Source: Bacteroidia bacterium
Lineage (GTDB): Bacteria > Bacteroidota > Bacteroidia > Bacteroidales > Prolixibacteraceae
Length of the DNA stretch: 63,592 nt
Assembly: GCA_025358025.1 (NCBI GenBank)
Contig: JANYKW010000034.1
Location: 1 to 63,592, forward strand
Reading direction: 5' to 3'
The notes beneath the pieces are model-generated. The model had not been told where the DNA came from, searched no databases, and saw only the letters and a program-made list of their open reading frames with translations. The position numbers and the translations under genes are program-made. Below, one piece after another: positions 10,291 through 19,283 of this stretch; within the stretch, counting starts at the first letter, position 1, and each line of letters opens with the position of its first letter.

Positions 10291-10318
10291 GAATTACAGA
10301 TTACTATAAAAAAAACAG

Positions 10319-12043
10319 ATGAATCCATTCTTCAGGGCTTGTTCACTTCTTTTGATTTTGCTTTGCTTCATACCTTTTGCAGGCAGCAGCAGAAGTGATG
10401 GTTTACTTTCAACTGATAAAACTTCGAAAGAGCAATCTGCCGGGCCGAAGACAAGTGAATTCAGGGCAGTGTGGATCGCAACAATCAACAACATTGACTG
10501 GCCTTCCAAACCAAATTTGTCGGTCGCACAACAAAAAAGTGAGTTCCTGAAACTTTTGGAAACCTTTCAGCAATTCAACCTGAATGTTGTTATCTTACAG
10601 GTTAGAGCGGCCTCAGATGCTTTTTACAAATCCAAAACCGAACCGTGGTCTATGTTTTTAACAGGAAAACAAGGCAAGGCACCCAGTCCCTTCTTTGATC
10701 CTCTGGAATGGGCTATTGAAATGTGCCACCGGCGTGGGATGGAGTTGCATGCATGGTTTAATCCGTTCAGGGTACGAAATTCGGGCTATTATCCATTGGA
10801 TCCAAACAGTTTTGCTGCCCGGCATCCTCAGTATGTTAAAGAGTTTGACAAAAAATTATTTTTGGATCCCGGCTACCCCGAAGTTATCTCTCATCTTGTG
10901 GCTGTTATTGCCGAAGTTGCCCAAAACTACGCCGTGGATGCAATTTTGCTGGATGACTATTTCTATCCTTATCCGGTCGAAGGCAAAGGATTCAGTGATC
11001 AGAATAGTTTTGCCAAATATGGAGGTTCATATTATCCCAAGCGATTAAAAGAATGGAGAAGAGAAAATATCAACCAATTTATCTCATCTCTTCACGGTAC
11101 GCTACTGGATATTAATCCCAGGATAAAATTTGGGATCAGTCCATTTGGAATCTGGCGCAACAAATCAGTCGATCCTGCTGGCTCTTCAGGTCTTCAGGGC
11201 CTAAGTTCATATGACGATTTGTATGCTGATGTTCGCAAATGGCTGATGAAGGGATGGATCGACTATGTCATTCCGCAGCTATACTGGGAAAAAGGGAATC
11301 GTTTTGGTGACTTTACCACTCTTGTGAAATGGTGGAGCGATAACAGCTTTGGAAAATCGCTTTATATTGGTCAGGCGCTGTACAGATCAAACGCGGGGAT
11401 GAGGGGGTGGAAGCAGCCCTACGAATTAAATGAACAGCTCAATTATTTAAGAACAAATGAAAAAGTTAAGGGTTTTGCCTTTTACAGCGCTTCCAGCATT
11501 GGTGATTTATCAGCGCAACAGGCAATTGCCCTGCGTGATAATCAACTTAATTCAGAGGCTGCAATACACGACGACCGACATACAATCATTGCATCCCCTG
11601 CTGTTATTGAAAAAACTGAAACCAAACCTGAAGAAATAGCCATAAGTGAGGAACTTATCAATGCTGATTTTCGTGGCTCCCTGGATAAATATCCAATATT
11701 TGCGCGTAAAAACCTGGTTTCCATATCCGGAGCAATTACCAGCCTCAAACAAACCAACGGGAACAGACTTCTTAGTTGGAAAAAAACCGGGAACTCCTCC
11801 TCCGAAAGGTTTGCCTTGGTATCATTTAAGAAAATTGGCAATAAAAAATATTTTCAAATTATCCAGGAAATATCATCAACCGCTGATTTTACCATTTCTC
11901 CAAAAAAATGGAAAGAGTTGAAAAGGATGGAACTGCTCCTGATTTGCAGGGATATTGAAAATAATACCGACCAATTCTCTGATTTTTTCCAGATGAATAG
12001 AAGAAAAGTTAAAATAGCGGATAATCCTTTCAAACACTCCTGA
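10319..12043 (+). CDS. GHL10 family glycoside hydrolase-like secreted protein
   Basis: A 574-residue exported protein with a signal peptide (hydrophobic core about residues 8-22). Residues 45-370 match the GHL10 (DUF187) hydrolase-like TIM barrel: EFRAVWIATINNIDWPS, VILQVRAASDAFY, ELHAWFNPFRV, AILLDDYFYPYP and KFGISPFGIWRN. Family members are thought to cleave peptidoglycan or polysaccharide, but the substrate is unproven here. Residues 440-574 form a separate C-terminal region with no recognised domain. It is flanked by terminators on both sides and so is likely monocistronic. Confidence 0.85.
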   Translation: MNPFFRACSLLLILLCFIPFAGSSRSDGLLSTDKTSKEQSAGPKTSEFRAVWIATINNIDWPSKPNLSVAQQKSEFLKLLETFQQFNLNVVILQVRAASDAFYKSKTEPWSMFLTGKQGKAPSPFFDPLEWAIEMCHRRGMELHAWFNPFRVRNSGYYPLDPNSFAARHPQYVKEFDKKLFLDPGYPEVISHLVAVIAEVAQNYAVDAILLDDYFYPYPVEGKGFSDQNSFAKYGGSYYPKRLKEWRRENINQFISSLHGTLLDINPRIKFGISPFGIWRNKSVDPAGSSGLQGLSSYDDLYADVRKWLMKGWIDYVIPQLYWEKGNRFGDFTTLVKWWSDNSFGKSLYIGQALYRSNAGMRGWKQPYELNEQLNYLRTNEKVKGFAFYSASSIGDLSAQQAIALRDNQLNSEAAIHDDRHTIIASPAVIEKTETKPEEIAISEELINADFRGSLDKYPIFARKNLVSISGAITSLKQTNGNRLLSWKKTGNSSSERFALVSFKKIGNKKYFQIIQEISSTADFTISPKKWKELKRMELLLICRDIENNTDQFSDFFQMNRRKVKIADNPFKHS

Positions 12044-12081
12044 TTTTTCTTGTTAATTCATATCACTATTGGTACAACACC

Positions 12082-12119
12082 AAAAAAACCGCCTCTGAGC
12101 AAACTCAAAGGCGGTTTTT
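12082..12119. terminator. Bidirectional rho-independent terminator
   Basis: AAAAACCGCCT (12084-12094) pairs with AGGCGGTTTTT (12109-12119). The inner TGAG/CTCA continues the stem after one mismatch, around a CAAA loop. An A-run on the left and a T-run on the right give a terminator in both directions for the convergent GHL10 and glutamine synthetase genes. Confidence 0.85.
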
Positions 12120-12137
12120 AAATATTTCGAACCGACT

Positions 12138-14327
12138 CTAGCGGGTAAATAACAGCTCGCGGTATTTGGGTAAAGGCCACAACTCATTGTCAATAACCAG
12201 TTCAAGCTTATCTATGTGGTAACGGATGTCTTCCAGGTATGGTTTTACGTTCTGTTCGTAATCCAATGCCTTCTCTCTGGAGTGTTCAATAACATTGGCA
12301 ACTTTCCTGGCATCGATCATCTCTTTCGTTTTCGATTTGATATTGGAAATATGGCTGGATATCTCCTTAATCACATCTTTTCGTGCACCGGCCAATTCAT
12401 TGAATTCATCATCTGAGAAAATCATCTTCAATCCTTTGACGTTTTCAATCAACATGGTCTGATAGGTAATGGCAGTTGGAACAATGTGGTTAATAGCCAA
12501 ATCACCCAGTACACGTGACTCAATCTGGATTTTTTTGATGTATTTCTCATATTCTACCTCAACACGGGCTTCCAGCTCTTTCTCATTGAAGATTCCAAGT
12601 GATTCGAAAACTTTCCTTGAGCCTTTATTTAAATATGCGTCCAGTGCAAGCGGCACGCTCTTGATGTTCGTCAATCCGCGACGTTCTGCCTCAACAGCCC
12701 ACTCCTGGCTGTAACCATTGCCATCGAAACGAACCGGTTTGCATTCCGTGATGTATCTTTTCAATACCTGGAAAATTGCCTCATCTTTTTTGATGTTGGC
12801 ATCAATCAGTTTATCGACATCTTTCTTGAATTGAATTAATTGGGCGGCGACCACTGAGTTCAAAGCAATCATTGCAGAAGCACAATTGGCAGAAGAACCT
12901 ACTGCGCGGAATTCAAATCTGTTTCCGGTAAATGCAAAAGGCGAAGTCCGGTTTCTATCGGTATTGTCCAGTAATATTTCAGGAATACGGCCAATATTCA
13001 ATTTAAGTTCCGTTTTTTCATCCGGAGTCATTTTTTTCTCACCAACAACATTTTCAATCTGATCAAGCATAGCTCCTACTTCAGTACCGAGAAAAGTTGA
13101 AATAATTGCAGGTGGGGCTTCATTGGCGCCAAGACGGTGGGAATTACTTGCAGAAACAATGGAGGCACGGAGCAAATCCTGGTGGTCATATACAGCTTTG
13201 ATGGTATTAACGATAAATGCCAGAAATTGAGTATTTGATTTCGGGTTTTTTCCGGGTGAATATAGGTTAACACCGGTATTGGTGGAAAGTGACCAGTTGT
13301 TGTGCTTACCGGAACCATTGATGCCGGAGAAAGGTTTCTCGTGCAACAAAACCCTGAAGCCATGGTGACGTGCAATCTTGTTCATCAGGTCCATGATCAT
13401 CTGGTTGTGGTCGTTGGCCAGGTTGACCTCTTCAAAGATAGGCGCCAGCTCAAACTGGTTAGGCGCAACCTCATTGTGCCGGGTTTTCACCGGAATACCA
13501 AGTTTGTAGGCCTCATTTTCCAGATCCATCATAAACATGGCTACACGCTCAGGAATTGATCCGAAATAGTGATCCTCAAGTTGCTGATCTTTCGCAGAAG
13601 AGTGTCCCATCAGGGTGCGACCCGTAAGTACCAGGTCCGGACGGGCAATATAAAGAGCTTCGTCAACCAGAAAATATTCCTGTTCCCATCCTAAATTTGC
13701 AGTAACATGGGTTACGTTTTTATCCCAATACTGACAAACTTCAACGGCAGCTTTGTCTACAGCATTCATAACCTTCAACAATGGTGCCTTGTAGTCGAGT
13801 GCTTCTCCTGTATAGGCAATAAAGATCGTAGGGATACAAAGTGTGGTACCAACTATAAAAGCAGGTGAAGAGACATCCCATGCGGTATATCCCCTTGCTT
13901 CAAAAGTGTTTCTTATTCCGCCACTCGGGAAAGAAGATGCATCCGGCTCCTGTTGTGCCAATAATTTTCCGGGGAAACTCTCAACTACACCACCCAACTC
14001 GGAATGATCAATGAAAGCATCATGCTTTTCTGCGGTACCGTCTGTTAAAGGATGGAACCAGTGCGTGTAATGTGTCGCGCCGTTTTCGATGGCCCATGCT
14101 TTCATCCCGATCGCAACCTGATCCGCAATCCTGCGATCAATGGTGGTTCCGTTGTCAATTGCATCGCAAATACCCTTGAATGAATCTTTGGAAAGGTATT
14201 TTTTCATTTTGGGACGATCAAAAACCAGCATACCATAATAGTCTGAAGTGAGATTCTCCTCCCTTTTGACTTCAACAGGCTTGCGCGTCATCAAAATCTC
14301 CAGCGCTTTAAATCTAAATGTTGCCAT
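12138..14327 (-). CDS. glnN: Glutamine synthetase type III
   Basis: A 729-residue GSIII, the large form typical of Bacteroidota, which makes glutamine from glutamate, ammonia and ATP. The N-terminal RKPVEVKREENLTSDYYG, the GSIII beta-grasp region, and the catalytic blocks GWEQEYFLVDE, RHNEVAPNQFELAPIFE, NGSGKHNNWSLS and NRTSPFAFTGNRFEFRAVGS are present. The C-terminal about 150 residues are helical, as in the family. It is flanked by terminators and has its own upstream region (14328-14569), which carries a C-rich box also found at the P-II/Amt locus, suggesting shared nitrogen control. The start ATG is at 14325-14327. Confidence 0.95.
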   Translation of the reverse strand: MATFRFKALEILMTRKPVEVKREENLTSDYYGMLVFDRPKMKKYLSKDSFKGICDAIDNGTTIDRRIADQVAIGMKAWAIENGATHYTHWFHPLTDGTAEKHDAFIDHSELGGVVESFPGKLLAQQEPDASSFPSGGIRNTFEARGYTAWDVSSPAFIVGTTLCIPTIFIAYTGEALDYKAPLLKVMNAVDKAAVEVCQYWDKNVTHVTANLGWEQEYFLVDEALYIARPDLVLTGRTLMGHSSAKDQQLEDHYFGSIPERVAMFMMDLENEAYKLGIPVKTRHNEVAPNQFELAPIFEEVNLANDHNQMIMDLMNKIARHHGFRVLLHEKPFSGINGSGKHNNWSLSTNTGVNLYSPGKNPKSNTQFLAFIVNTIKAVYDHQDLLRASIVSASNSHRLGANEAPPAIISTFLGTEVGAMLDQIENVVGEKKMTPDEKTELKLNIGRIPEILLDNTDRNRTSPFAFTGNRFEFRAVGSSANCASAMIALNSVVAAQLIQFKKDVDKLIDANIKKDEAIFQVLKRYITECKPVRFDGNGYSQEWAVEAERRGLTNIKSVPLALDAYLNKGSRKVFESLGIFNEKELEARVEVEYEKYIKKIQIESRVLGDLAINHIVPTAITYQTMLIENVKGLKMIFSDDEFNELAGARKDVIKEISSHISNIKSKTKEMIDARKVANVIEHSREKALDYEQNVKPYLEDIRYHIDKLELVIDNELWPLPKYRELLFTR

Positions 14328-14367
14328 AGCTATAATTTTTAAAATTTAGAATTTCAGAATTTTTCTG

Positions 14368-14444
14368 CTAAAGTACAGTTTTTTCGTTACCACCCCCATA
14401 TTTTTTATGATATATTCAATAATTCACGTTTTTTTAACATTAAT
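14368..14444 (-). promoter_or_regulatory. Putative promoter and nitrogen-control box upstream of glnN
   Basis: The plus strand carries CCCCCATATTTTTTATG (14393-14409) and, 36 bp after its ATA, TTAACATTAAT (14434-14444). Both elements recur upstream of the P-II/Amt operon. On the minus strand a -7-like TACTTTAG (14375-14368; one mismatch to TAnnTTTG) lies downstream, so the C-rich box would sit near -33 of the glnN promoter, a typical place for an activator or repressor. The repetition is seen directly; the regulatory role is inferred. Confidence 0.5.
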
Positions 14445-14499
14445 ATCTGTTTTTAACGCGTATTTTTAAATTATTATACATTTTTCTAAATATTATATA

Positions 14500-14545
14500 C
14501 TTTTTCTTAAAACAGATAGCCGATTTTAAAAAACCGGCTATCTGT
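14500..14545 (-). terminator. Terminator after the M20 peptidase gene
   Basis: A perfect 11-bp stem, ACAGATAGCCG (14512-14522) with CGGCTATCTGT (14535-14545), has a 12-nt loop. On the minus strand it is followed by TTAAGAAAAAG, a weak U-tract rather than a classic one. It lies directly after the stop of the leftward M20 gene. Confidence 0.6.
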
Positions 14546-14569
14546 CTATTGGGGTATAATTTTTGCAAC

Positions 14570-15931
14570 CTATAGACTATAAAAATGATAAAATTGAACA
14601 ACTGTCCTTATTCCATTAAAGAAATTCTCCAGAAGAAAATTTTCATTGGGTGAATGGATGGCATCTGATTCCAGACCAAAACCCATCAAAACAGTTTTAA
14701 TACCCAGGGCTTTTTCAAAAGTTGAAACAATCGGTATGCTACCGCCGCTTCTTACAGGCACCGGCAACTTTCCATATACTGCACGATAGGCCTTTTCAGC
14801 TGCCTGATACGCAGGATGATCAATTGGACACAAATAAGCCTGTCCGCCATGGTGAATTTTCACATCCACCCTGATTGATTTGGGGGCAATGGATTCAAAG
14901 TAGTTTTTAAACAGGGCAGCAATCTTCTTATGATCCTGGTTGGGAACCAATCTGGTGCTAATTTTGGCAAAAGCCTTTGAAGGCAGAATTGTTTTGGATC
15001 CTTCCCCTGTATATCCACCCCAGATACCGCAAACATCAAAAGTTGGGCGTATACCTGTGCGTTCGGTGGTCGAATATCCTTCTTCACCATGCAATTGTTC
15101 TAGCTGCAAAGCCTCCCTATATTTCATTTCGTCAAATGGATTCTGAGAGAGCATTTTTCTTTCAGCATCCGATACTTCCACGACATCATCATAAAATCCC
15201 GGGATAGTTATCCTGTTTTGCCCGTCTGTCATTCTGGCAATCAGCTTACACAATTCGTTGATCGGATTGGCCACCGCTCCTCCAAACAATCCGGAATGAA
15301 GATCCCTGTCAGGACCTGTCACCTCCACTTCCCAATATGCCAAACCCCGCAGACCAGAGGTAATGGAAGGGATATCCCTGGCAATCATCCCGGTATCGGA
15401 GACCAGGATTACATCTGCTTTCAGCATCTCTTTGTGCTCTTCACAAAATTTACCCAAATGGGTGGAGCCGATCTCCTCCTCCCCCTCTATCAAGAATTTT
15501 ACGTTGCAATTCAATGTATTGCTTTTGACGAGCCATTCAAATGCCTTGGCATGTATAAAAGACTGGCCTTTGTCATCGTTGGCTCCTCTTGCCCATATTT
15601 TCCCATCCCTGACAATGGGTTCAAAAGGATCTGAATGCCATTTTTCAATCGGATCAACAGGCATAACATCCATGTGTCCATAAACTAAAACAGTAGGTTT
15701 TGATAAATCGATGATTTTTTCGGCATACACGACCGGGTGACCGGGCGTCTGGTAAATAGCAGCACTGTCAGCTCCTGCCTGTAACAGGATCATCTTCCAG
15801 TAGGTTGCCGCTTTTATCATATCAGGTTTATGCTTTTCCAATGCACTGACAGAGGGAATCCTGATTAATCCAAATAATTCCTCCAAAATCCTATCTCCAT
15901 TTGCAGATAGATATGATTCAATTTGATCCAT
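14570..15931 (-). CDS. M20 family dipeptidase
   Basis: A 453-residue zinc metallopeptidase of the M20 family (CNDP/PepV-like dipeptidases). The first metal motif is VLVYGHMDVMPVDP (His and Asp), followed by WARGANDDKGQ, the catalytic EGEEEIGS (general-base Glu pair), VILVSDTG, and a C-terminal metal His in the ESDAIHSPNE segment. The lid/dimerisation domain occupies the middle third. No signal peptide is present, so it acts in the cytoplasm. It lies upstream of glnN on the same strand but is separated from it by a terminator. Peptide specificity cannot be read from the sequence. Confidence 0.9.
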   Translation of the reverse strand: MDQIESYLSANGDRILEELFGLIRIPSVSALEKHKPDMIKAATYWKMILLQAGADSAAIYQTPGHPVVYAEKIIDLSKPTVLVYGHMDVMPVDPIEKWHSDPFEPIVRDGKIWARGANDDKGQSFIHAKAFEWLVKSNTLNCNVKFLIEGEEEIGSTHLGKFCEEHKEMLKADVILVSDTGMIARDIPSITSGLRGLAYWEVEVTGPDRDLHSGLFGGAVANPINELCKLIARMTDGQNRITIPGFYDDVVEVSDAERKMLSQNPFDEMKYREALQLEQLHGEEGYSTTERTGIRPTFDVCGIWGGYTGEGSKTILPSKAFAKISTRLVPNQDHKKIAALFKNYFESIAPKSIRVDVKIHHGGQAYLCPIDHPAYQAAEKAYRAVYGKLPVPVRSGGSIPIVSTFEKALGIKTVLMGFGLESDAIHSPNENFLLENFFNGIRTVVQFYHFYSL

Positions 15932-16140
15932 ATTTTTTTTTCAAATATAATCTCTTTGGAAGAAAAACCAGACCAGATGAGGGAAGATATTGCGCAAATT
16001 AAAATTTCAGCAGAATGCGAAGAAAAGAGATCCAAACCATCATTTCCTTCATCCATTTTATTTAAATTTAGCCGGTTTTAAAATGAACAGCATATCACTG
16101 CTGTTCCATAATTTTTTTAAAAAGTTTAATTCTGTCCGTC

Positions 16141-17454
16141 ATGACTAACAGTCGAAGAAATTTCATCCGCGATGCCGGTTTAACCGCTTCAGGAATTGCA
16201 GTATTAGGTAATGCCATGAGTTCGTGCGTCTCAGCCAGCGACAAAGTTGTTGTCGCGCTGATAGGTTGCAAAGGAATGGGCTTTAACGATCTCACCTCCT
16301 TTTTACAACAGCCTGGTGTGATATGTGCGGCCTTATGTGATGTGGACAGCAATATCTTGAATGAACGTGCTGCAGAAGTTGAAAAGATGACAGGAAAGCG
16401 TCCGGATGTCTATGAGGATTTCCGAAAAGTTATAGACCGTAAAGATATAGATGCCGTAATCATTGGTACACCGGATCACTGGCATTGCCTGCCGATGATA
16501 TATGCCTGCCAGTCAGGGAAAGATGTCTATTGCGAAAAACCATTGGGCAGAACCATTGAAGAATGCAACCTCATGGTAAAAGCAACGCATAAATACAACA
16601 GGGTAGTACAGGTTGGACAGTGGCAAAGGAGCGATCCTCACTGGAAAAATGCGGTTGAATATATTCATAGCGGGAAACTGGGAAGGATTCGTTCATCCCG
16701 CGCATGGTCTTATGTTGGCTGGAAAGGTTCCATACCTGTAGTACCTGACTCTCCTGTACCTGCAGGAGTGAATTACGACATGTGGCTGGGTCCGGCCCCG
16801 GCAAGACCCTTCAACATCAACCGTTTTCACTTTACCTTTCGGTGGTACTGGGATTATGCAGGCGGACTGATGACCGATTGGGGAGTCCATTTGCTGGACT
16901 ATGCATTATTTGGGATGAATCAATATGTGCCAAAGTCTGTTATGGCATCCGGCGGTAAATATGCTTTCCCGACCGACGCCATGCAGACACCGGATACGAT
17001 GATGACCATATATGATTTTGGAGATTTCAATATCGTCTGGGACCACACCATCGGCATTTACGGTCAGAACTATGGCAGGGGCCATGGAGTAGCATTCATT
17101 GGAGAATATGGGACACTGGTTGTTGACCGTAAAGGATGGCAAGTATATCCCGAGACCAACAGTACATCTGCACAGGCAGGTATGCAACCGGTACCACTAC
17201 AGCCAGCTACCGGCAAAGGTCTGGATTTGCACGTCAAAAACTTCCTTGACTGCATTAAATCAAGGGAAAAACCAAATTGCGACATCGAAACAGGTGCCCA
17301 TATCGCCAGAATTTCATCCCTTGGAAACATAGCTTACCGTCTTGGCAGGCAGGTAAACTGGGATGGCGATAAGCAGAGCTTCAAAAATGATCCTGAAGCG
17401 GACAAACTAATATTGGCAAATTATCGCGCACCCTGGGAGTTACCCAAGATATAA
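16141..17454 (+). CDS. Gfo/Idh/MocA family oxidoreductase, Tat-exported
   Basis: A 437-residue NAD(P)-dependent oxidoreductase family protein. The N-terminus SRRNFIRDAGLTASG is a twin-arginine signal, and AMSSC near residue 29 could be a lipobox. The Rossmann fold begins at VVVALIGCKGMG; IDAVIIGTPDHWH and the catalytic-region EKPLGRTIEECN (Lys in the EKP motif) follow, and then the C-terminal oxidoreductase domain (WDYAGGLMTDWGVHLLDYA). Exported members likely act on sugars, glycosides or polyols in the periplasm. It is convergent with the DUF1080 gene and related in type to the second Gfo/Idh protein at 19284. Substrate unknown. Confidence 0.88.
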   Translation: MTNSRRNFIRDAGLTASGIAVLGNAMSSCVSASDKVVVALIGCKGMGFNDLTSFLQQPGVICAALCDVDSNILNERAAEVEKMTGKRPDVYEDFRKVIDRKDIDAVIIGTPDHWHCLPMIYACQSGKDVYCEKPLGRTIEECNLMVKATHKYNRVVQVGQWQRSDPHWKNAVEYIHSGKLGRIRSSRAWSYVGWKGSIPVVPDSPVPAGVNYDMWLGPAPARPFNINRFHFTFRWYWDYAGGLMTDWGVHLLDYALFGMNQYVPKSVMASGGKYAFPTDAMQTPDTMMTIYDFGDFNIVWDHTIGIYGQNYGRGHGVAFIGEYGTLVVDRKGWQVYPETNSTSAQAGMQPVPLQPATGKGLDLHVKNFLDCIKSREKPNCDIETGAHIARISSLGNIAYRLGRQVNWDGDKQSFKNDPEADKLILANYRAPWELPKI

Positions 17455-17597
17455 GTACTTCGAGTACTTCGAGTACTTCAAGTGACTAAAGTGAACTAAA
17501 GTGCCGAAGTTGTGGACTCCGAAGATCTCACCATCAAGGATGAAGTACTTTAGGCACTTTAGCTCACTTTAGGCACTTTAGTCACTTCAGTTCACTT
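17455..17597. repeat. Intergenic short tandem and inverted repeats
   Basis: Three copies of a 9-mer, GTACTTCGA, GTACTTCGA and GTACTTCAA, run from 17455 to 17481. They are followed by AGTGACTAAAGTGAACTAAA and, about 60 bp on, by reverse-complement copies such as GGCACTTTAGTCACTT. A 14-bp perfect inverted match (AAGTGACTAAAGTG and CACTTTAGTCACTT) would form a long hairpin between the two convergent genes. A related element lies at 37741-37860. No coding potential. Confidence 0.75.
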
Positions 17598-18194
17598 TTT
17601 CACCTCTTTATAGAAAAGATCTTTTGCTTCAATTTTCATACCTGGATTGTGTCCCTGGATGGCAAAATGCCCCGTCTTGTATTCTTTATCATCATAGGTC
17701 ATCACCAGCTTTCCATTAATCCAGAATTGAATGTGTTCACCAACCATTTTAATGTGGTAATCGAACCATTCGCCGTCTTTTGTCAGTAATTCAGTCGCTT
17801 TCCCTGTGGGAGTTCCCGGTTTCCAGAGCCAGCCGGTATAGGCATCCTGGTTGTTACAAATCTGCGCTTCATATCCGCGTGGAAAACCATTTAGGTTGTC
17901 AGCAGGAGCATTGCAGCGAAAATAAACACCACTGTTGCTCTTGGACCCTGGGTCGGAGGAGATACGAAACTTACCCTTAAATTCCAAATCAGTGCAAACT
18001 GCATCGGTATAAATATGACCCATGCCCCCGGTTCCTACCAGAACTCCGTTTTCCACACTCCATTTTGCCTTCCCGCGAACAGTCCAGCCTGTCAGATCTT
18101 TGCCATTAAACAAGGAGGTCCACTTTTTTGCTGCAACATTGCCGGCAAAGAGAAACATAGATACAATTACGACTAAGGTTAACTTGCTTTTCAT
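17592..18194 (-). CDS. DUF1080 (3-keto-disaccharide hydrolase) family exported protein
   Basis: A 200-residue protein with a signal peptide (MKSKLTLVVIVSMFLFAGNV, cleaved near AAK). The mature part has the concanavalin-like DUF1080 fold: WTSLFNGKDLTGWTVRGK, a GVYFRCNAP strand, GYEAQICNN and the C-terminal FAIQGHNPGM. Members hydrolyse 3-keto-glycosides or bind glycans. Its placement among two exported Gfo/Idh oxidoreductases, which could create 3-keto sugars, supports a shared pathway, although it faces the first of them. The family is clear, the reaction is inferred. Confidence 0.85.
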   Translation of the reverse strand: MKSKLTLVVIVSMFLFAGNVAAKKWTSLFNGKDLTGWTVRGKAKWSVENGVLVGTGGMGHIYTDAVCTDLEFKGKFRISSDPGSKSNSGVYFRCNAPADNLNGFPRGYEAQICNNQDAYTGWLWKPGTPTGKATELLTKDGEWFDYHIKMVGEHIQFWINGKLVMTYDDKEYKTGHFAIQGHNPGMKIEAKDLFYKEVKK

Positions 18195-18267
18195 GAGTAG
18201 TGATTAAATTGATGAATTAAAAATATAACTGCTAAATTACAAAATTCAGATTTTAAAAGTTAGCGGA

Positions 18268-19080
18268 TTAAACAACATCCTGTGAAACATCTCTGTCTTC
18301 GTATATCGCTCCATCTGACTGTCGGATAATGTTCATATCGGCTTGCAATCGTTGAGAAAACATGGCAAGATCAGAACTATGAATGATCAGATTGATCCCT
18401 TCCTGCATCCACCTGATTTGTCTTTCAGGAACTTCTGAAAAATGAATACCGACAGCCAGTCCTTTTTTCCGGCAGACTCCAATAATCTTCTTCACAGCAT
18501 CCTCAAATACCGGATGATCATATTGTTCAGGTAATCCCAGACTGATGGAAAGATCGTGGGGGCCAATAAAGACAGCGTCCAGGCCGGGTACTGACAACAT
18601 TTCATCCAGATGATCCAGCGCCGGGACGCTCTCGATATTGGCAATGCAGACATTGCCTTCATTCCATTTATCGAAGTATTGTTTGAGTTTATCATCCATC
18701 TCTTCCGGGGAATCCAATGCCCGTTCCAGTAACTCTCCCTTCAGTGGCCTGTATTTCAAGGCACCCACCAAGGCTTTAATCTGATCAACAGATTCCAGAT
18801 AGGGAGCAACAATGCCTTCGGCTCCGGCATCCATCATCTGACAAGCCCTGTATGGATCAGGAGAGGGAATCCGAACGACAGGGGCAATTCCCATGGCCCT
18901 GAAAGTTTGGCACATACGGGCAATCTCCATCCGCTCCAGCGGAATATGTTCTGTATCCAGAAATACAAAATCCAGCCGGGACCGTAAAGCTATGGCTGGC
19001 CAGGTAGGTGAAGTTGAGGTAATGCAAGTGCCATAAACAATTTTACCTGCCTTAATTTTCTTAAGCAAAGTCTTTTCCAT
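18268..19080 (-). CDS. HpcH/HpaI aldolase family protein
   Basis: A 270-residue class II (metal-dependent) aldolase of the HpcH/HpaI/citrate lyase beta fold. Diagnostic pieces: DFVFLDTEHIPLERME, VRIPSPDP, GAEGIVAPYLES, IANIESVPALDHLDEM (metal-binding Glu) and AVFIGPHDLSISLGLP (metal-binding Asp). It splits 2-keto-3-deoxy acids to pyruvate and an aldehyde, which would suit degradation of an oxidised sugar. It is cytoplasmic, with no signal peptide. Same strand as the DUF1080 gene, 73 bp upstream of it. The true substrate is unknown. Confidence 0.88.
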   Translation of the reverse strand: MEKTLLKKIKAGKIVYGTCITSTSPTWPAIALRSRLDFVFLDTEHIPLERMEIARMCQTFRAMGIAPVVRIPSPDPYRACQMMDAGAEGIVAPYLESVDQIKALVGALKYRPLKGELLERALDSPEEMDDKLKQYFDKWNEGNVCIANIESVPALDHLDEMLSVPGLDAVFIGPHDLSISLGLPEQYDHPVFEDAVKKIIGVCRKKGLAVGIHFSEVPERQIRWMQEGINLIIHSSDLAMFSQRLQADMNIIRQSDGAIYEDRDVSQDVV

Positions 19081-19283
19081 GAGTAGCTTGATTCGTTTAG
19101 TGTGTTAATAGTCAAATAGGGGTCTTCATCTTTGAATCATTGGCAATTTACAAATTTGTTGATCTTCATCAAAATATAAACGGGGTGCTTTCGTATATAG
19201 AAATTTAAACATAAATTTGAAGGTCGGACTATGCACAGACCTACCATGTCTGGTCAGTCAATAACTATTAAAATCAAATAAAA

